The notes under the pieces are model-generated. The model was not told where the DNA came from. It worked only from the letters and a program-made list of their open reading frames with translations, and ran no database searches. The position numbers and the translations under genes are program-made. Positions 1 through 8,248 of a stretch of 64,000 nucleotides of DNA are shown here, one piece after another. Origin of the DNA: RCIO01 sp965232405 (lineage in GTDB: Bacteria > Pseudomonadota > Alphaproteobacteria > Rhizobiales > Rhizobiaceae). Positions within the stretch are counted from its first letter, which is position 1. Every line of letters begins with the position of its first letter. The DNA lies in contig OZ246966.1 of the NCBI GenBank assembly GCA_965232405.1, positions 744,001 to 808,000 on the forward strand. The letters run 5' to 3'.

Positions 1-588
1 TGGATGTGGCGCTACACGCTTGATAATCTGCGCTATGGTGACAGGCCGATCGACTGCGACCCCAGGCTGGAAAAGCTCTATGGCCAGTTCGTCCTGCCGC
101 TGGTCACCTTTCTGGTCGGCCTCGTGGTGATCATCATTCTGGGCGTCAGCGTATTTTCCATCGCGAGCGGAATGGGCTTCGACTTCGAAAACTTTTCACC
201 CGATATCGCCGTCATCGGCATTCTTGGCGCGGTCTATGCGGCCTTTCTTCCCTTCTTCATTCTTTATGTTCTGGTCGGCCTGCTTTACCGGGCCGGCACT
301 CGCAACGTCGCTTTCAACGAGACCGTGATCGACGGCCAGCATCTGCTGGCCTCGAACATTGGTCGCTGGCGTTATGCCTGGATCGCCATTTCCAACTTTT
401 TCGCGACGTTATTCACGCTCGGGCTTGCGCGCCCCTGGGCCGCCGTGCGCATGGCGCGCTATCTGGCGACCGTTACCGCGCTCTATTCGGCAGGTCCGCT
501 GGACGAGTATCTGTCCACGGTGAAAACCGACGAAGGCGTCATCGGCGCTGAGTACATGGATATCGAAGGGCTCGACTTTGGCTTCTGA
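1..588 (+). CDS. YjgN/DUF898 family membrane protein, C-terminal part
   Basis: The reading frame is open from the first base of the window, so this is the 3' part of a longer gene. Two long hydrophobic segments follow a short soluble N-terminus, and a third less hydrophobic one lies near the arginine-rich RMARYL segment. The pattern of an aromatic/Arg/Tyr/Gly motif (NLRYGD) followed by membrane segments matches the repeated unit of DUF898 (YjgN) inner-membrane proteins, whose role is unknown. The end overlaps the start of the downstream M48 peptidase, which suggests co-expression. Family assignment is by pattern only. Confidence 0.65.
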   Translation, partial: WMWRYTLDNLRYGDRPIDCDPRLEKLYGQFVLPLVTFLVGLVVIIILGVSVFSIASGMGFDFENFSPDIAVIGILGAVYAAFLPFFILYVLVGLLYRAGTRNVAFNETVIDGQHLLASNIGRWRYAWIAISNFFATLFTLGLARPWAAVRMARYLATVTALYSAGPLDEYLSTVKTDEGVIGAEYMDIEGLDFGF

Positions 589-1642
589 CGCCGGCAAACC
601 GAATATCGACGGCGTCTGGTTTCCCCCACAGTCGAGCCGCGCGACTGACGCGTCGCTTCAGGTAGGCGCGGATGACCGCTACGCGATTGTCGATAGTACA
701 GGCAACGAACTCACCAGCGGCCGCCCGGCGGACATGGCGGTTTCCGACCGCGTCGGCTCGATAACCCGGCGCATCACCTTCGGCGACGGCAGTGTTTTTG
801 AGACTGGTGACAATGATGCGGTCGACAGGCTGCTGGCTTCATCCGGGCGCGGCCATACCGGCTTCATCCATTCGCTCGAGCGCTTTCACCCAAGGCTGGC
901 AATCTTCGTCATTCTTGTCGTGGTCCTAGCGGCCGGCATCTACCGCTATGCGGTGCCGATCCTTGTCGAGGTTGCCATTGCCGTCACGCCGCCGGTCGTT
1001 CCCGAACTGCTTAGCCAGTCTGCGATGGCGTCGCTCGATCAGGCGGTCTTCAGTCCGTCTGGTCTCGATGCCGAAACGCAGCAGGACATCGCCAGCGACT
1101 TTCAATCGCTGACCGCCATTGCATCGCGCGGCACCGGCGGCTTCACGCTCAATTTCCGCAAGGGCGGCGCGATCGGCCCCAACGCATTCGCCCTGCCCGA
1201 CGGCACGATTGTCTTGACCGACGAACTGGTGGAACTGGCCGACGATGAGGAAGCGATACTGGGCGTGCTGGCACACGAAATCGGCCATGTCGAACGTCAG
1301 CACAGCCTGCGGCAGCTCTATCGCGCGGCAGGCGTGACCGGGCTGATTTTCCTGATCGGCGGCGACATCGGCGCCGGCATGGAAGACATACTCATACAAG
1401 GCACAGCGCTCGTCTCGCTTTCCTACTCCCGGTCAGCCGAAACGGATGCCGACCGCTACAGCGTGGAACTGATGTACAAGGCCGGGCACGACCCGATGGC
1501 GATAGTGCGCTTTCTGGAACTTTTGCGCGACGAACTGCACGACACGTCGAAATCCGATTTTCTGTCGACGCATCCGGCAACACCGACGCGCATTGAGGAA
1601 ACGCGAAAATATGCAGAAGAGGTGATGGCGGGCGGCAACTAG
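578..1642 (+). CDS. M48 family membrane-associated zinc metalloprotease
   Basis: 354 aa from a TTG codon that lies inside the end of the upstream gene (11-bp overlap). The first ~100 residues are soluble, followed by one hydrophobic segment at about 106-145 and then the catalytic domain. The zinc motif HEIGH is at residues 233-237, and the third ligand is Glu288 in SAETDADRY, the M48 (Ste24/HtpX/BepA) signature. Family members degrade or chaperone membrane and periplasmic proteins. The partner DUF898 protein upstream is a frequent neighbour of such peptidases. The TTG start is inferred from the overlap; no strong ribosome site is visible. Confidence 0.88.
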   Translation: MASDAGKPNIDGVWFPPQSSRATDASLQVGADDRYAIVDSTGNELTSGRPADMAVSDRVGSITRRITFGDGSVFETGDNDAVDRLLASSGRGHTGFIHSLERFHPRLAIFVILVVVLAAGIYRYAVPILVEVAIAVTPPVVPELLSQSAMASLDQAVFSPSGLDAETQQDIASDFQSLTAIASRGTGGFTLNFRKGGAIGPNAFALPDGTIVLTDELVELADDEEAILGVLAHEIGHVERQHSLRQLYRAAGVTGLIFLIGGDIGAGMEDILIQGTALVSLSYSRSAETDADRYSVELMYKAGHDPMAIVRFLELLRDELHDTSKSDFLSTHPATPTRIEETRKYAEEVMAGGN

Positions 1643-1742
1643 CGCCAAGCGCGCGGCGGCAGGTGCAGACAGGCAGGTCTGAGCATGCTACCCGCTCTTC
1701 CCGACACTCGTCGATCGATCATCGTCCCACCCGGATTCGACC

Positions 1743-3158
1743 TTGAACCGCACACTCCCCATCGTGCTGGCCGTAGCGCTATTCATGGAGCATATGGACT
1801 CCACCGTGATTGCCACATCGCTTCCGGCAATCGCGACGGATATCGGCACCGATCCGGTTTCGCTGAAACTTGCGCTGACCTCCTACCTTGTTTCGCTGGC
1901 CATCTTCATTCCAGTCAGCGGCTGGACCGCTGACCGGTTTGGCGCGCGCAAGGTGTTTCGCATTGCGATCGCGGTTTTTGTCGTCGGCTCGATCCTGTGC
2001 GCATTGTCGGGATCGCTCGGCGCATTCGTGGTTTCCCGCTTCATCCAGGGCATGGGCGGCGCGATGATGACGCCGCTGGCCCGGCTGGTGCTTGTTCGCG
2101 CGACACCACGCAGCGATCTGGTTTCGGCAATGGCCTGGCTCACGGTGCCGGCGCTTGTCGGTCCGATGGTGGGCCCGCCGATAGGCGGTTTTTTGACCAC
2201 CTTCGTGTCCTGGCACTGGATCTTCCTGATCAATGTGCCGATCGGCATTGTCGGCATTTTGATTTCAGGGCGTGTTCTTCCCAAGATCGATGGCGCCAAG
2301 ACAGACCCGATCGATACGAGAGGCTTCATGCTGGCGGCCATTGCGGCGTCGGGCATCGTGTTCGGACTATCGGTGATCAGCCTGCCCGCGCTGCCGCCGG
2401 CGTTCGGCGTGGCGGCGGTCGTGTTCGGTGCTGTGGCGGCGATTGCCTACCCATTCCATGCGCGGCGCGTGGCGCATCCGCTGCTCGATCTCAGACTGTT
2501 TTCCAACCGTGCATTCTCATCCTCCATCTACGGTGCGTTCTTCTTTCGGGTCGGCACCGGCGCGACACCGTTTCTGCTGCCGCTGATGTTCCAGCTGCTG
2601 TTCGGCCTGACGCCGTTCGAGTCCGGTCTGCTGACATTCGTGACCGCGCTCGGCGCGCTGGCGATGAAATTCCTGGTGGCAGGCACGTTGCGCGGCGCGG
2701 GCTTCAAAAACGTCACGATTGCTGCGGCCGTCGTCGGCGGGCTGCTGATTGGCGCCAACGCCTTCTTCACGGCTGAGACGTCCTACGCGCTTATCATCGT
2801 CGTTTTGTTTGCCGGCGGGCTCATGCGCTCGCTTTTCTTCACCAGCACCAACGCGCTGATCTTCGCCGAACTTTCCGACAAGGACGCCGCACAGGCGACG
2901 GCAATTGCCTCGGTCGGCCAGCAGATCAGTATCGCTCTCGGCGTCGCGCTTGCCGGCGGGTTGCTGGAGATAACGACGCTGGTCACCGGGGCGGGGCTCG
3001 ATCGCATGGCCTTTGTCGTGGCATTCGGCGCGGCTGCGGTGGCTTCCGTCTTGTCGGCGCTGTTTTTCATACGCCTGCCAGCCGATACGGGAAGTTCGGT
3101 TTCAGGGCATCAGCGCGGGCACAGGCGCGCGGAATCAGCACCGGAAATGCAGGGCTGA
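1743..3158 (+). CDS. MFS transporter, DHA2 (EmrB-like) family
   Basis: 471 aa with about 12-14 hydrophobic segments. Residues 15-35 (MEHMDSTVIATSLPAIATDI) are the typical TM1 region of DHA2 drug:H+ antiporters, and the GWTADRFGARKVF loop is the MFS signature between TM2 and TM3. The likely role is proton-driven efflux of drugs or other amphipathic compounds from the inner membrane. No periplasmic adaptor (EmrA-like) lies next to it. The frame starts at TTG; an alternative is the ATG at Met15, but that would cut into TM1. It converges with RlmE downstream. Confidence 0.85.
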   Translation: MNRTLPIVLAVALFMEHMDSTVIATSLPAIATDIGTDPVSLKLALTSYLVSLAIFIPVSGWTADRFGARKVFRIAIAVFVVGSILCALSGSLGAFVVSRFIQGMGGAMMTPLARLVLVRATPRSDLVSAMAWLTVPALVGPMVGPPIGGFLTTFVSWHWIFLINVPIGIVGILISGRVLPKIDGAKTDPIDTRGFMLAAIAASGIVFGLSVISLPALPPAFGVAAVVFGAVAAIAYPFHARRVAHPLLDLRLFSNRAFSSSIYGAFFFRVGTGATPFLLPLMFQLLFGLTPFESGLLTFVTALGALAMKFLVAGTLRGAGFKNVTIAAAVVGGLLIGANAFFTAETSYALIIVVLFAGGLMRSLFFTSTNALIFAELSDKDAAQATAIASVGQQISIALGVALAGGLLEITTLVTGAGLDRMAFVVAFGAAAVASVLSALFFIRLPADTGSSVSGHQRGHRRAESAPEMQG

Positions 3159-3171
3159 TCCCGAAGCAGGT

Positions 3172-3864
3172 TCAGTCCCTGCCCTTGAAGTCCTTCGCCA
3201 GCAGGTAAAGCTCGACCGATTCATCGCGCGACGCCGGCGGCTTGACGTGATGCACAGAGCGGAAGCTCCGCTTGAGGCCATCCAGCAACGCGGTTTCGGT
3301 CCCGCCCTGGAACGTCTTGGCCAAAAAATGTCCGCCGGGCTTCAAAACCTGGAGCGCAAAGTCGGCCGCCACCTCGCACAGATGCATGGTGCGGATGTGA
3401 TCCGTCCGGCGATGGCCGGTGGTCGGCGCCGCCATGTCGGACAGCACGATATCAGGCTCGCCACCAAGCGCTTCAAGCAGTTTTGGGGGCGCATCATCCT
3501 CGAGGAAATCCATCTTCAGGAAGGCAGCGCCCGGAACCGGGTCCATATCGAGATAGTCGATGGCTGCGACCCGAATGTCGTCCTCGCGCGAGCCCGTCCG
3601 CTTCACCGCAACCTGCGTCCAACCACCCGGCGCCGCACCAAGATCGATTACCCGCATGCCGGGCTTGATCAGGTTGTAGCGGTCGTCGACCTCGATCAGC
3701 TTATAGGCCGCGCGCGAGCGATAGCCTTCCGCATTTGCGCGATGGACATAGGGATCGTTGAGATGCCGCTCCAGCCAGCGGCGCGACGAATTCTTCAGCC
3801 CGCTCTTCTTCTTGATGCGGGTCTTCAGCGCGCGCGTGCTTCCCTTGTCGCTCGACCGTGCCAT
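3172..3864 (-). CDS. rlmE: RlmE, 23S rRNA (U2552-2'-O)-methyltransferase
   Basis: 230 aa. A Rossmann-type methyltransferase with the AdoMet motif DLGAAPGGWTQ and the RlmE/FtsJ catalytic K-D-K-E set: Lys in SRAAYKL, Asp in LSDMAAP, Lys in FLAKTFQG and Glu in ESVELY. It methylates U2552 in the ribosomal A loop and helps 50S assembly. I chose the internal ATG (MARSSDKGS) because it overlaps the TGA of the upstream ppx gene by one base (TGATG), implying translational coupling. A longer frame of 14 extra residues exists but would overlap the upstream gene further. Confidence 0.93.
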   Translation of the reverse strand: MARSSDKGSTRALKTRIKKKSGLKNSSRRWLERHLNDPYVHRANAEGYRSRAAYKLIEVDDRYNLIKPGMRVIDLGAAPGGWTQVAVKRTGSREDDIRVAAIDYLDMDPVPGAAFLKMDFLEDDAPPKLLEALGGEPDIVLSDMAAPTTGHRRTDHIRTMHLCEVAADFALQVLKPGGHFLAKTFQGGTETALLDGLKRSFRSVHHVKPPASRDESVELYLLAKDFKGRD

Positions 3865-5240
3865 CAGGTCTGGCTCCGCCCGTTGCGGAAGCGCCGGCGA
3901 CGCCACGCGCCATCATCCGCCATCAGCTCGCTCAACATGCCTTCGCGCAACCCGCGGTCTGCAACACGCAGCCGTTCGGACGGCCACACACGACGAATCG
4001 CCTCCAGTATGGCGCAGCCGGCCAGAACCAGATCGGCGCGATCGGCGCCAATGCAGGGATTGGCCATGCGCTCCTCAAACGAGAGAGTGAGCAATCGTGC
4101 CACGATGGAATCGACATCCGAATTTTCCAGCCACAGCCCGTCGACCCGGCGCCGGTCGTAACGTTCGAGGTCCAGATGCACGCCGGCAAGCGTCGTCACC
4201 GTTCCCGAGGTCCCGAGCAAGTGAAAGCCCGGTCCTTTGGCGAGCGGCCCGAGCTTGTCGCGGTCGGCATAATCCAGCAGCATCTCACCAACGGCTTCGA
4301 CCATCGCGTCATAACTTTCCGGTGTCACTTCGCGCCCGCCAAACCGTTCCGCCAGCGTGACCACGCCAACCGGCAGCGACGTCCACGACACGATGTGGCT
4401 GGCAAGCCGCGGCGACCGGCGCTCCGAAACATCAACCAGCGCAATCTCCGACGACCCGCCACCAATGTCGAACAGGACAACGGCATCGGTTTCGCGTTCA
4501 ACGAGATTGCCGCAGCCAGACACCGCGAGCCGCGCCTCGGTTTCGCGGTCGATGATCTCCAGATCGAGCCCCGTCTCGTCTTTCACCCGGGCGAGAAACT
4601 GCGCGCCGTTTTCAGCCGAGCGGCACGCTTCGGTGGCGATCAGCCGCGAACTGCGAATTTCCCTGTTGCCCAGTTTTTCCGCGCAGACTTTCAGCGCTTC
4701 GACAGCGCGATCCATGGCCCGCTCCGACAGCCGGCCGGAGGCCGACAATCCTTCGCCCAGGCGCACAATGCGAGAAAACGCGTCGATGACGCGAAACTGG
4801 CCCGGACGCTGTGGAATGGCGACGAGCAGACGGCAATTGTTGGTGCCCAGATCGAGCGCGGCATAGACCGGCCCGCGTCTGCCGCGCGACAGATGTCGCG
4901 GCGGTGTCGCGTGCCTCGCCCGCTGCGCGTCCGGTGCCAGTTCGGGGGCAGCCGTTGCAGCAGCGGCCACCGGCGCGCCATTGGCGTCGCGGGCAAAAAC
5001 CTTGCGATTGCGCTTCTTCTTGCGGCGGCGGCCCCGCCTAGGCTTGTGTTCCGGCGCACTGCCCTGTTGCGGATCCTTCGAGCCCGGCAACTCCCCGGTT
5101 GCCGAGACCCGCGACCCGTCCGCATCGCCCGCCGGGCCATCGTCCCGGCGCAACTTGGGCGGCGCCCCGTCCCGCGCGGTTGCGCCGGTCTCGGGGTCTT
5201 CCAATTTGTCACCTCTGGCGCTGCGCCGAGCCCCGATCAC
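3864..5240 (-). CDS. Ppx/GppA family exopolyphosphatase/pppGpp phosphohydrolase
   Basis: 458 aa. Residues 1-125 are low-complexity and basic (RRGRRRKKKRNRK), followed by the ASKHA-fold phosphatase domain. The motifs are ALDLGTNNCRLL (phosphate-1 loop), Glu in the ATEACRSA region and DIGGGSSE (phosphate-2 loop). Such enzymes hydrolyse polyphosphate and/or pppGpp and tune the stringent response. The basic N-terminal extension is typical of rhizobial homologues and might bind the anionic substrate or nucleic acid, though that is inference. It is translationally coupled to rlmE. The ATG start is the first in frame; part of the extension could be untranslated. Confidence 0.88.
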   Translation of the reverse strand: MIGARRSARGDKLEDPETGATARDGAPPKLRRDDGPAGDADGSRVSATGELPGSKDPQQGSAPEHKPRRGRRRKKKRNRKVFARDANGAPVAAAATAAPELAPDAQRARHATPPRHLSRGRRGPVYAALDLGTNNCRLLVAIPQRPGQFRVIDAFSRIVRLGEGLSASGRLSERAMDRAVEALKVCAEKLGNREIRSSRLIATEACRSAENGAQFLARVKDETGLDLEIIDRETEARLAVSGCGNLVERETDAVVLFDIGGGSSEIALVDVSERRSPRLASHIVSWTSLPVGVVTLAERFGGREVTPESYDAMVEAVGEMLLDYADRDKLGPLAKGPGFHLLGTSGTVTTLAGVHLDLERYDRRRVDGLWLENSDVDSIVARLLTLSFEERMANPCIGADRADLVLAGCAILEAIRRVWPSERLRVADRGLREGMLSELMADDGAWRRRRFRNGRSQT

Positions 5241-5340
5241 GCCGTGGATCGCGCGCGCCTCAAGCTGTTACGTTGGGTACAGGATAACAGCCGGCAAGGA
5301 ATTCACCAAGCGCGCAGCCAGGGTTGATCGAACGACACTA

Positions 5341-5368
5341 TTGACTATTTTGTGTTGAGGGCTAGAAA
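5341..5368 (+). promoter_or_regulatory. Likely native promoter of the tRNA-Gln gene
   Basis: TTGACT at 5341-5346, a 16-base spacer, then TAGAAA at 5363-5368. This places a start about 30 bases before the tRNA 5' end copy at 5404. It is the only good sigma70-like site upstream of the split tRNA. After integration it drives only the 5' tRNA fragment. The assignment rests on position and consensus. Confidence 0.45.
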
Positions 5369-5402
5369 CCGCCCACCTGCAGCGCCCACGTGGCGAACGG
5401 CA

Positions 5403-5440
5403 TTGGGGAATAGGTTAACGGTAGACCCACGGACTCTGAC
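5403..5440 (+). repeat. attL core (38-bp direct repeat, 5' half of tRNA-Gln)
   Basis: Identical to 50399-50436. Bases 5404-5440 equal tRNA nucleotides 1-37, ending two bases after the anticodon. The sequences diverge sharply after this (ggcgaa here, tccgtt at the right end), marking the crossover region in the anticodon stem-loop. Confidence 0.93.
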
Positions 5441-5464
5441 GGCGAAATTATTCGCCGCCTTTTC
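5441..5464 (+). terminator. Hairpin with T-run just inside attL
   Basis: GGCGAA-ATTA-TTCGCC followed by GCCTTTTC, read on the plus strand. It starts at the first base after the attachment core. It would stop transcripts that begin at the orphaned host tRNA promoter before they run antisense into the phage genes. The stem is short (6 bp), so this is moderate evidence. Confidence 0.45.
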
Positions 5465-5486
5465 AATAAGTTAGTCCAGCCGATCC

Positions 5487-5536
5487 TGTCTAACCCCTTA
5501 TCGGAAATCAACGACTTACGGCGAAAGTGTCTAACC
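5487..5536 (+). promoter_or_regulatory. Putative integrase arm-type sites, left end
   Basis: Two direct copies of TGTCTAACC at 5487-5495 and 5528-5536. Two more copies in the same orientation lie at the other prophage end (50327-50335 and 50349-50357). Repeats that flank a tyrosine-integrase core on both sides are the expected pattern of arm-binding sites. Function is inferred from placement. Confidence 0.5.
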
Positions 5537-5770
5537 TCCCGGCCACCCCTGCGCGCCGGTGATCTGCGAGCAGGTGACGGCGCTGGCCTTCCGCCCGCAG
5601 CGGCCGCAGCGCAGTTTCGGCACCAGGTCATCATGCATCGCGCCATGGGCGCGGCCGAGGCGGCGCGCCAGATCATCAAGGTCGAGCGCGCGGCTGTGCC
5701 CGGCCGGGCAGAAGGCGGTGATGCCGTAGCCATGATCGAGGCATTCGCCGATGGTGCCATTGACGCGCAT
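5531..5770 (-). CDS. Small zinc-ribbon-like phage protein
   Basis: About 79 aa from the ATG at 5770 (MRVNGTIGECL). It shows a Cys/His cluster (CLDHG, FCPAGH) and a CGRCG knuckle, consistent with a small zinc-binding protein of a kind common in rhizobial phages and prophages. The frame extends to a TTG at 5800, but that codon abuts the upstream terminator. It is the last gene before attL, separated from the dNMP kinase by a hairpin terminator, so it may have its own promoter. Its last bases overlap a putative integrase arm site at 5528-5536. Molecular role is unknown. Confidence 0.55.
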   Translation of the reverse strand: MRVNGTIGECLDHGYGITAFCPAGHSRALDLDDLARRLGRAHGAMHDDLVPKLRCGRCGRKASAVTCSQITGAQGWPGG

Positions 5771-5800
5771 CCGGCGCACATAGCCGTTTCGCCGGCTCAA

Positions 5801-5835
5801 CGCAAAAGAGGCCCGCCAGCGCGAGGCCGGCGGGC
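5801..5835 (-). terminator. Rho-independent terminator after the dNMP kinase gene
   Basis: On the minus strand a GCCCGCC/GGCGGGC stem (5811-5835) is followed by a CTCTTTTG tract. It lies directly downstream of the dNMP kinase gene (stop at 5870) and probably marks the end of the late transcript. Confidence 0.65.
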
Positions 5836-5869
5836 GAAGGGCGCAGGGGCGCCGTAGGGGTTGGGCCGC

Positions 5870-6508
5870 CTACCGCCCGCCCGTTGCCGCCTGAGCGACG
5901 CGACCGATCCGGTCGCAAAGCGCAGCGAGGTCGCCGTCGTTCACAATCACGCCGTCGACATCAATCGCAGCCTGCGCAGCGTCGGTCTCGACGCCGGCGG
6001 GGCCGGTGTGGCCGGGGCGAATGACGCGCAGGATAGTGCCACCATGCGCGCGGATAACATCGGCCTCATAGACGACCGATTCCACGACAAGCGGGCAACC
6101 GGGATGCCTGCGCCAGGCGCGCGTGATTTCCGCGCCAAGGGTCCATTTCGGCCCCATGTCGACGCCCATGAAACGGCCGAGCCGTTCCATGAACAGCCGG
6201 GGCGTCGCCCGATCGGGCAGGATGTCGGCCGGCTCGTCGCGAAGGTCGCCGTTCACCATGCGCGAAGCGATGACGGGGTCGGCGCCGTGCCGCACGAAAA
6301 GCGTCTTGCACATTTCCTTGCCACCACCGAACGCATGCACGCGCTCGAAACCGTAGCGGTCGACCAGATGCTGCGCGGCTGAAGTCTTGCCCGCGCCGCG
6401 CAGGCCGGTCAGCCCGATCAGCGCCGGTCGATCGAGCGGTCCGAATGTCTCTAGCGGGTCCATCATGAATTCATAGCTGCCGTGGCTGTCGCTGCTCGAT
6501 GCCATCAC
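5870..6508 (-). CDS. Deoxynucleoside monophosphate kinase-like P-loop protein
   Basis: 212 aa. The Walker A motif GLRGAGKTS is at residues 35-43, followed by a dNMP-kinase-like arrangement with DGVIVNDGDLAAL near the end. Phage enzymes of this type (T4 gp1 family) phosphorylate dNMPs to feed phage DNA synthesis. It overlaps the end of the metallophosphoesterase gene by 4 bases, so the two are coupled. A nucleotide-metabolism gene at the end of the late operon rather than with early genes is unusual, and it could act late or serve as a moron. The substrate is not predictable from sequence. Confidence 0.72.
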   Translation of the reverse strand: MMASSSDSHGSYEFMMDPLETFGPLDRPALIGLTGLRGAGKTSAAQHLVDRYGFERVHAFGGGKEMCKTLFVRHGADPVIASRMVNGDLRDEPADILPDRATPRLFMERLGRFMGVDMGPKWTLGAEITRAWRRHPGCPLVVESVVYEADVIRAHGGTILRVIRPGHTGPAGVETDAAQAAIDVDGVIVNDGDLAALCDRIGRVAQAATGGR

Positions 6509-7851
6509 GCCAGCTCCGCAACGCCGGCCGGGTCAACAATCGGCGGCACATACAGGCTGCCCTCGTCGGGATGCCCGAGAAACAGTTCCTGAAGCCCGAT
6601 CACGCCATGGCGCTCCTCGACGATCAGAAGGTTTTGCGAGGCCGGAATCGGGTCGGCGAGCAACTTGCGCATCGCATAAGGATTGTAGCCGGCGACCGAA
6701 CCGTTGGCGTAACCGAACGGCAGTTTCGAGGGCGTGTGGTCGTGGCCCTGCAGCACGAAATGGAATCCGCGGCCGCGCCGGGCGTAGGACACATGCGCGC
6801 GATACATGCCGCGCACCTGCTTGTAGGCGGCGCCGTAAAGCCCGCCGGTGCCGGCGGCGCCCTCGTGGCCGTGGCGCAGCAGGAATTTCCAGCCATAGAC
6901 GTTGAACAGAGCCTCACCCGAGCCGGTATAGTAGAAGGCAATGCCCGGATCGCCGGCGAGCATCTTTTCCATGCCCCACGAAACCAGCACGTCGAGATTG
7001 TCGATGCCGCCCTCGACGACGTGCGGCTTTTCGGTCAGCCGCGAATGGTTGCCGGGCGAGGTGTAGATCCGCACTGGCGCGCCGACCGCCTTGCGCAGGA
7101 AGGCGACGCCGCCAGCGCAGATTTCCGAAACCGCCTTGACGGATTCGGTCACCGGCATCGCACCGCCGCGGCGCGACTCCGCGCGCAGATTGCCGTCGAT
7201 CATGTCGCCGCCCAGGCCGATCACGATTTCCTCGGGCGGGTCGCCTTTCCAGTGCTCGGTCAGCAGCGAGGCGGTTTTCTGGAACAGCCGCTCCATGCGC
7301 GCCCGGCAGATGCCGAGATCGTATGAATTGAGCCCGTCCATTTCGTGCAGGTCGATCGCTTCACCGCAGTGCACGTCGGATATGTGAAGGATTGCCGACC
7401 GCTTGCCGCCACGCTTTGCGCCAGCCATCGGGCGGATCACCGCCGGCGCTTCGAGCGCCGCGGCAAGGCCGAACACGGTCTCGCGTAGATCCTCGGCGGC
7501 GATGATGCGATCGACGAGCTGCTGGCGCTCGGCTTTCATGTCGGCGACCTGGCGCTCGAGGCGCCGCTCGCGCACACGATCGTCGACGCTAGGCGGTTCG
7601 ACGGCGACGGCGGACGGCGACGACCATGCCGCCGCGGCGTCCTTCCACGTCGCGTCGAGGCCGCGCTGCAGGACCGTGCGCATGCGGTGCGCGCGCTGGT
7701 TGCGCGTTAGGCGCAGCGTCTCGCCTGCCACCTGCACGGCCGACCGGCGGCCTGTGCCGGCAGTCACGCCGGGCGGGCAGTGGCCAGCAAGAATAGCGTC
7801 GCGCACCGCCTCGGCGAGTGCTTTGAGGTTGGCGTCGGAAATGGTCGTCAT
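6505..7851 (-). CDS. Calcineurin-like metallophosphoesterase, phage type
   Basis: 448 aa from the ATG at 7851 (MTTISDANL); a TTG six codons upstream is less likely. The N-terminal ~130 residues look DNA-binding (HTH-like, basic, RLTRNQRAHRMRT) and are followed by a coiled segment. The catalytic domain has HISDVHCGE, GGDMIDG, SPGNHSR, RHGHE and GHDH, the complete two-metal set. Phage members of this family are found next to packaging or lysis genes and may be nucleases or nucleotide phosphatases. With the following dNMP kinase it could form a nucleotide- or DNA-processing pair (inference). Confidence 0.75.
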   Translation of the reverse strand: MTTISDANLKALAEAVRDAILAGHCPPGVTAGTGRRSAVQVAGETLRLTRNQRAHRMRTVLQRGLDATWKDAAAAWSSPSAVAVEPPSVDDRVRERRLERQVADMKAERQQLVDRIIAAEDLRETVFGLAAALEAPAVIRPMAGAKRGGKRSAILHISDVHCGEAIDLHEMDGLNSYDLGICRARMERLFQKTASLLTEHWKGDPPEEIVIGLGGDMIDGNLRAESRRGGAMPVTESVKAVSEICAGGVAFLRKAVGAPVRIYTSPGNHSRLTEKPHVVEGGIDNLDVLVSWGMEKMLAGDPGIAFYYTGSGEALFNVYGWKFLLRHGHEGAAGTGGLYGAAYKQVRGMYRAHVSYARRGRGFHFVLQGHDHTPSKLPFGYANGSVAGYNPYAMRKLLADPIPASQNLLIVEERHGVIGLQELFLGHPDEGSLYVPPIVDPAGVAELA

Positions 7852-7870
7852 GGCAAACCGTTCACGCAAA

Positions 7871-8248
7871 TCAGTTGAAGGGACCGGAGGGCGGCTTGCC
7901 GCCCGTCATGGCGTACCAGGCGGCGGCAGCGCCGGCGGCAGCGGACAGAAGCGCCTTGCCGATCGACCAGAGGAACCGTCCGAGACGGCCGGCGAAGATC
8001 ACCCGGTCGCGCACCTGCTTGTATTCCTCGGTCGTCGGGCGGATCGCCGCGATGGCCTCGTGAAGGCGCGCAATATCGGAACGGGTCGCCGCCAGCTCCG
8101 AGCGGATCGCTTCCTGCTCCTCATAGACGCGGCGGCGGCTTTCGCCTGCAGCCTCGCCCTGCCGGGTCAGTGTATCGACCGATGTCGAGATCGCGCCGAC
8201 CCGCTCCTCGAGACGGGCCAGCCGCTCGCCGGTCGTTTCGCGCGTCAC
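7871..8248 (-). CDS. Small coiled-coil protein with C-terminal membrane anchor
   Basis: 125 aa from a GTG at 8248 that overlaps the TGA of the Rz1-like gene (GTGA) and has GAGGTG upstream. A heptad-rich helical part (RLARLEERVGAI, then EEQEAIRSELAATRSDIARLHE) runs through the first ~80 residues. One hydrophobic segment (SIGKALLSAAAGAAAAWYAM) follows near the C-terminus. It sits directly after the spanin genes, so it may be an additional lysis or envelope protein. The same shape is seen in small DUF1515-like phage proteins. Role unknown. Confidence 0.6.
   Translation of the reverse strand: MTRETTGERLARLEERVGAISTSVDTLTRQGEAAGESRRRVYEEQEAIRSELAATRSDIARLHEAIAAIRPTTEEYKQVRDRVIFAGRLGRFLWSIGKALLSAAAGAAAAWYAMTGGKPPSGPFN

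Noticed and set aside
3858..5327. 489-codon plus-strand frame opposite ppx
   Set aside because: Antisense shadow of the Ppx/GppA phosphatase gene.
5470..5477. GTTAGTCC just inside attL as a remnant of the tRNA 3' half
   Set aside because: Only 8 bases match and the offset from the core differs from the tRNA (30 versus 4 bases); it may be chance.
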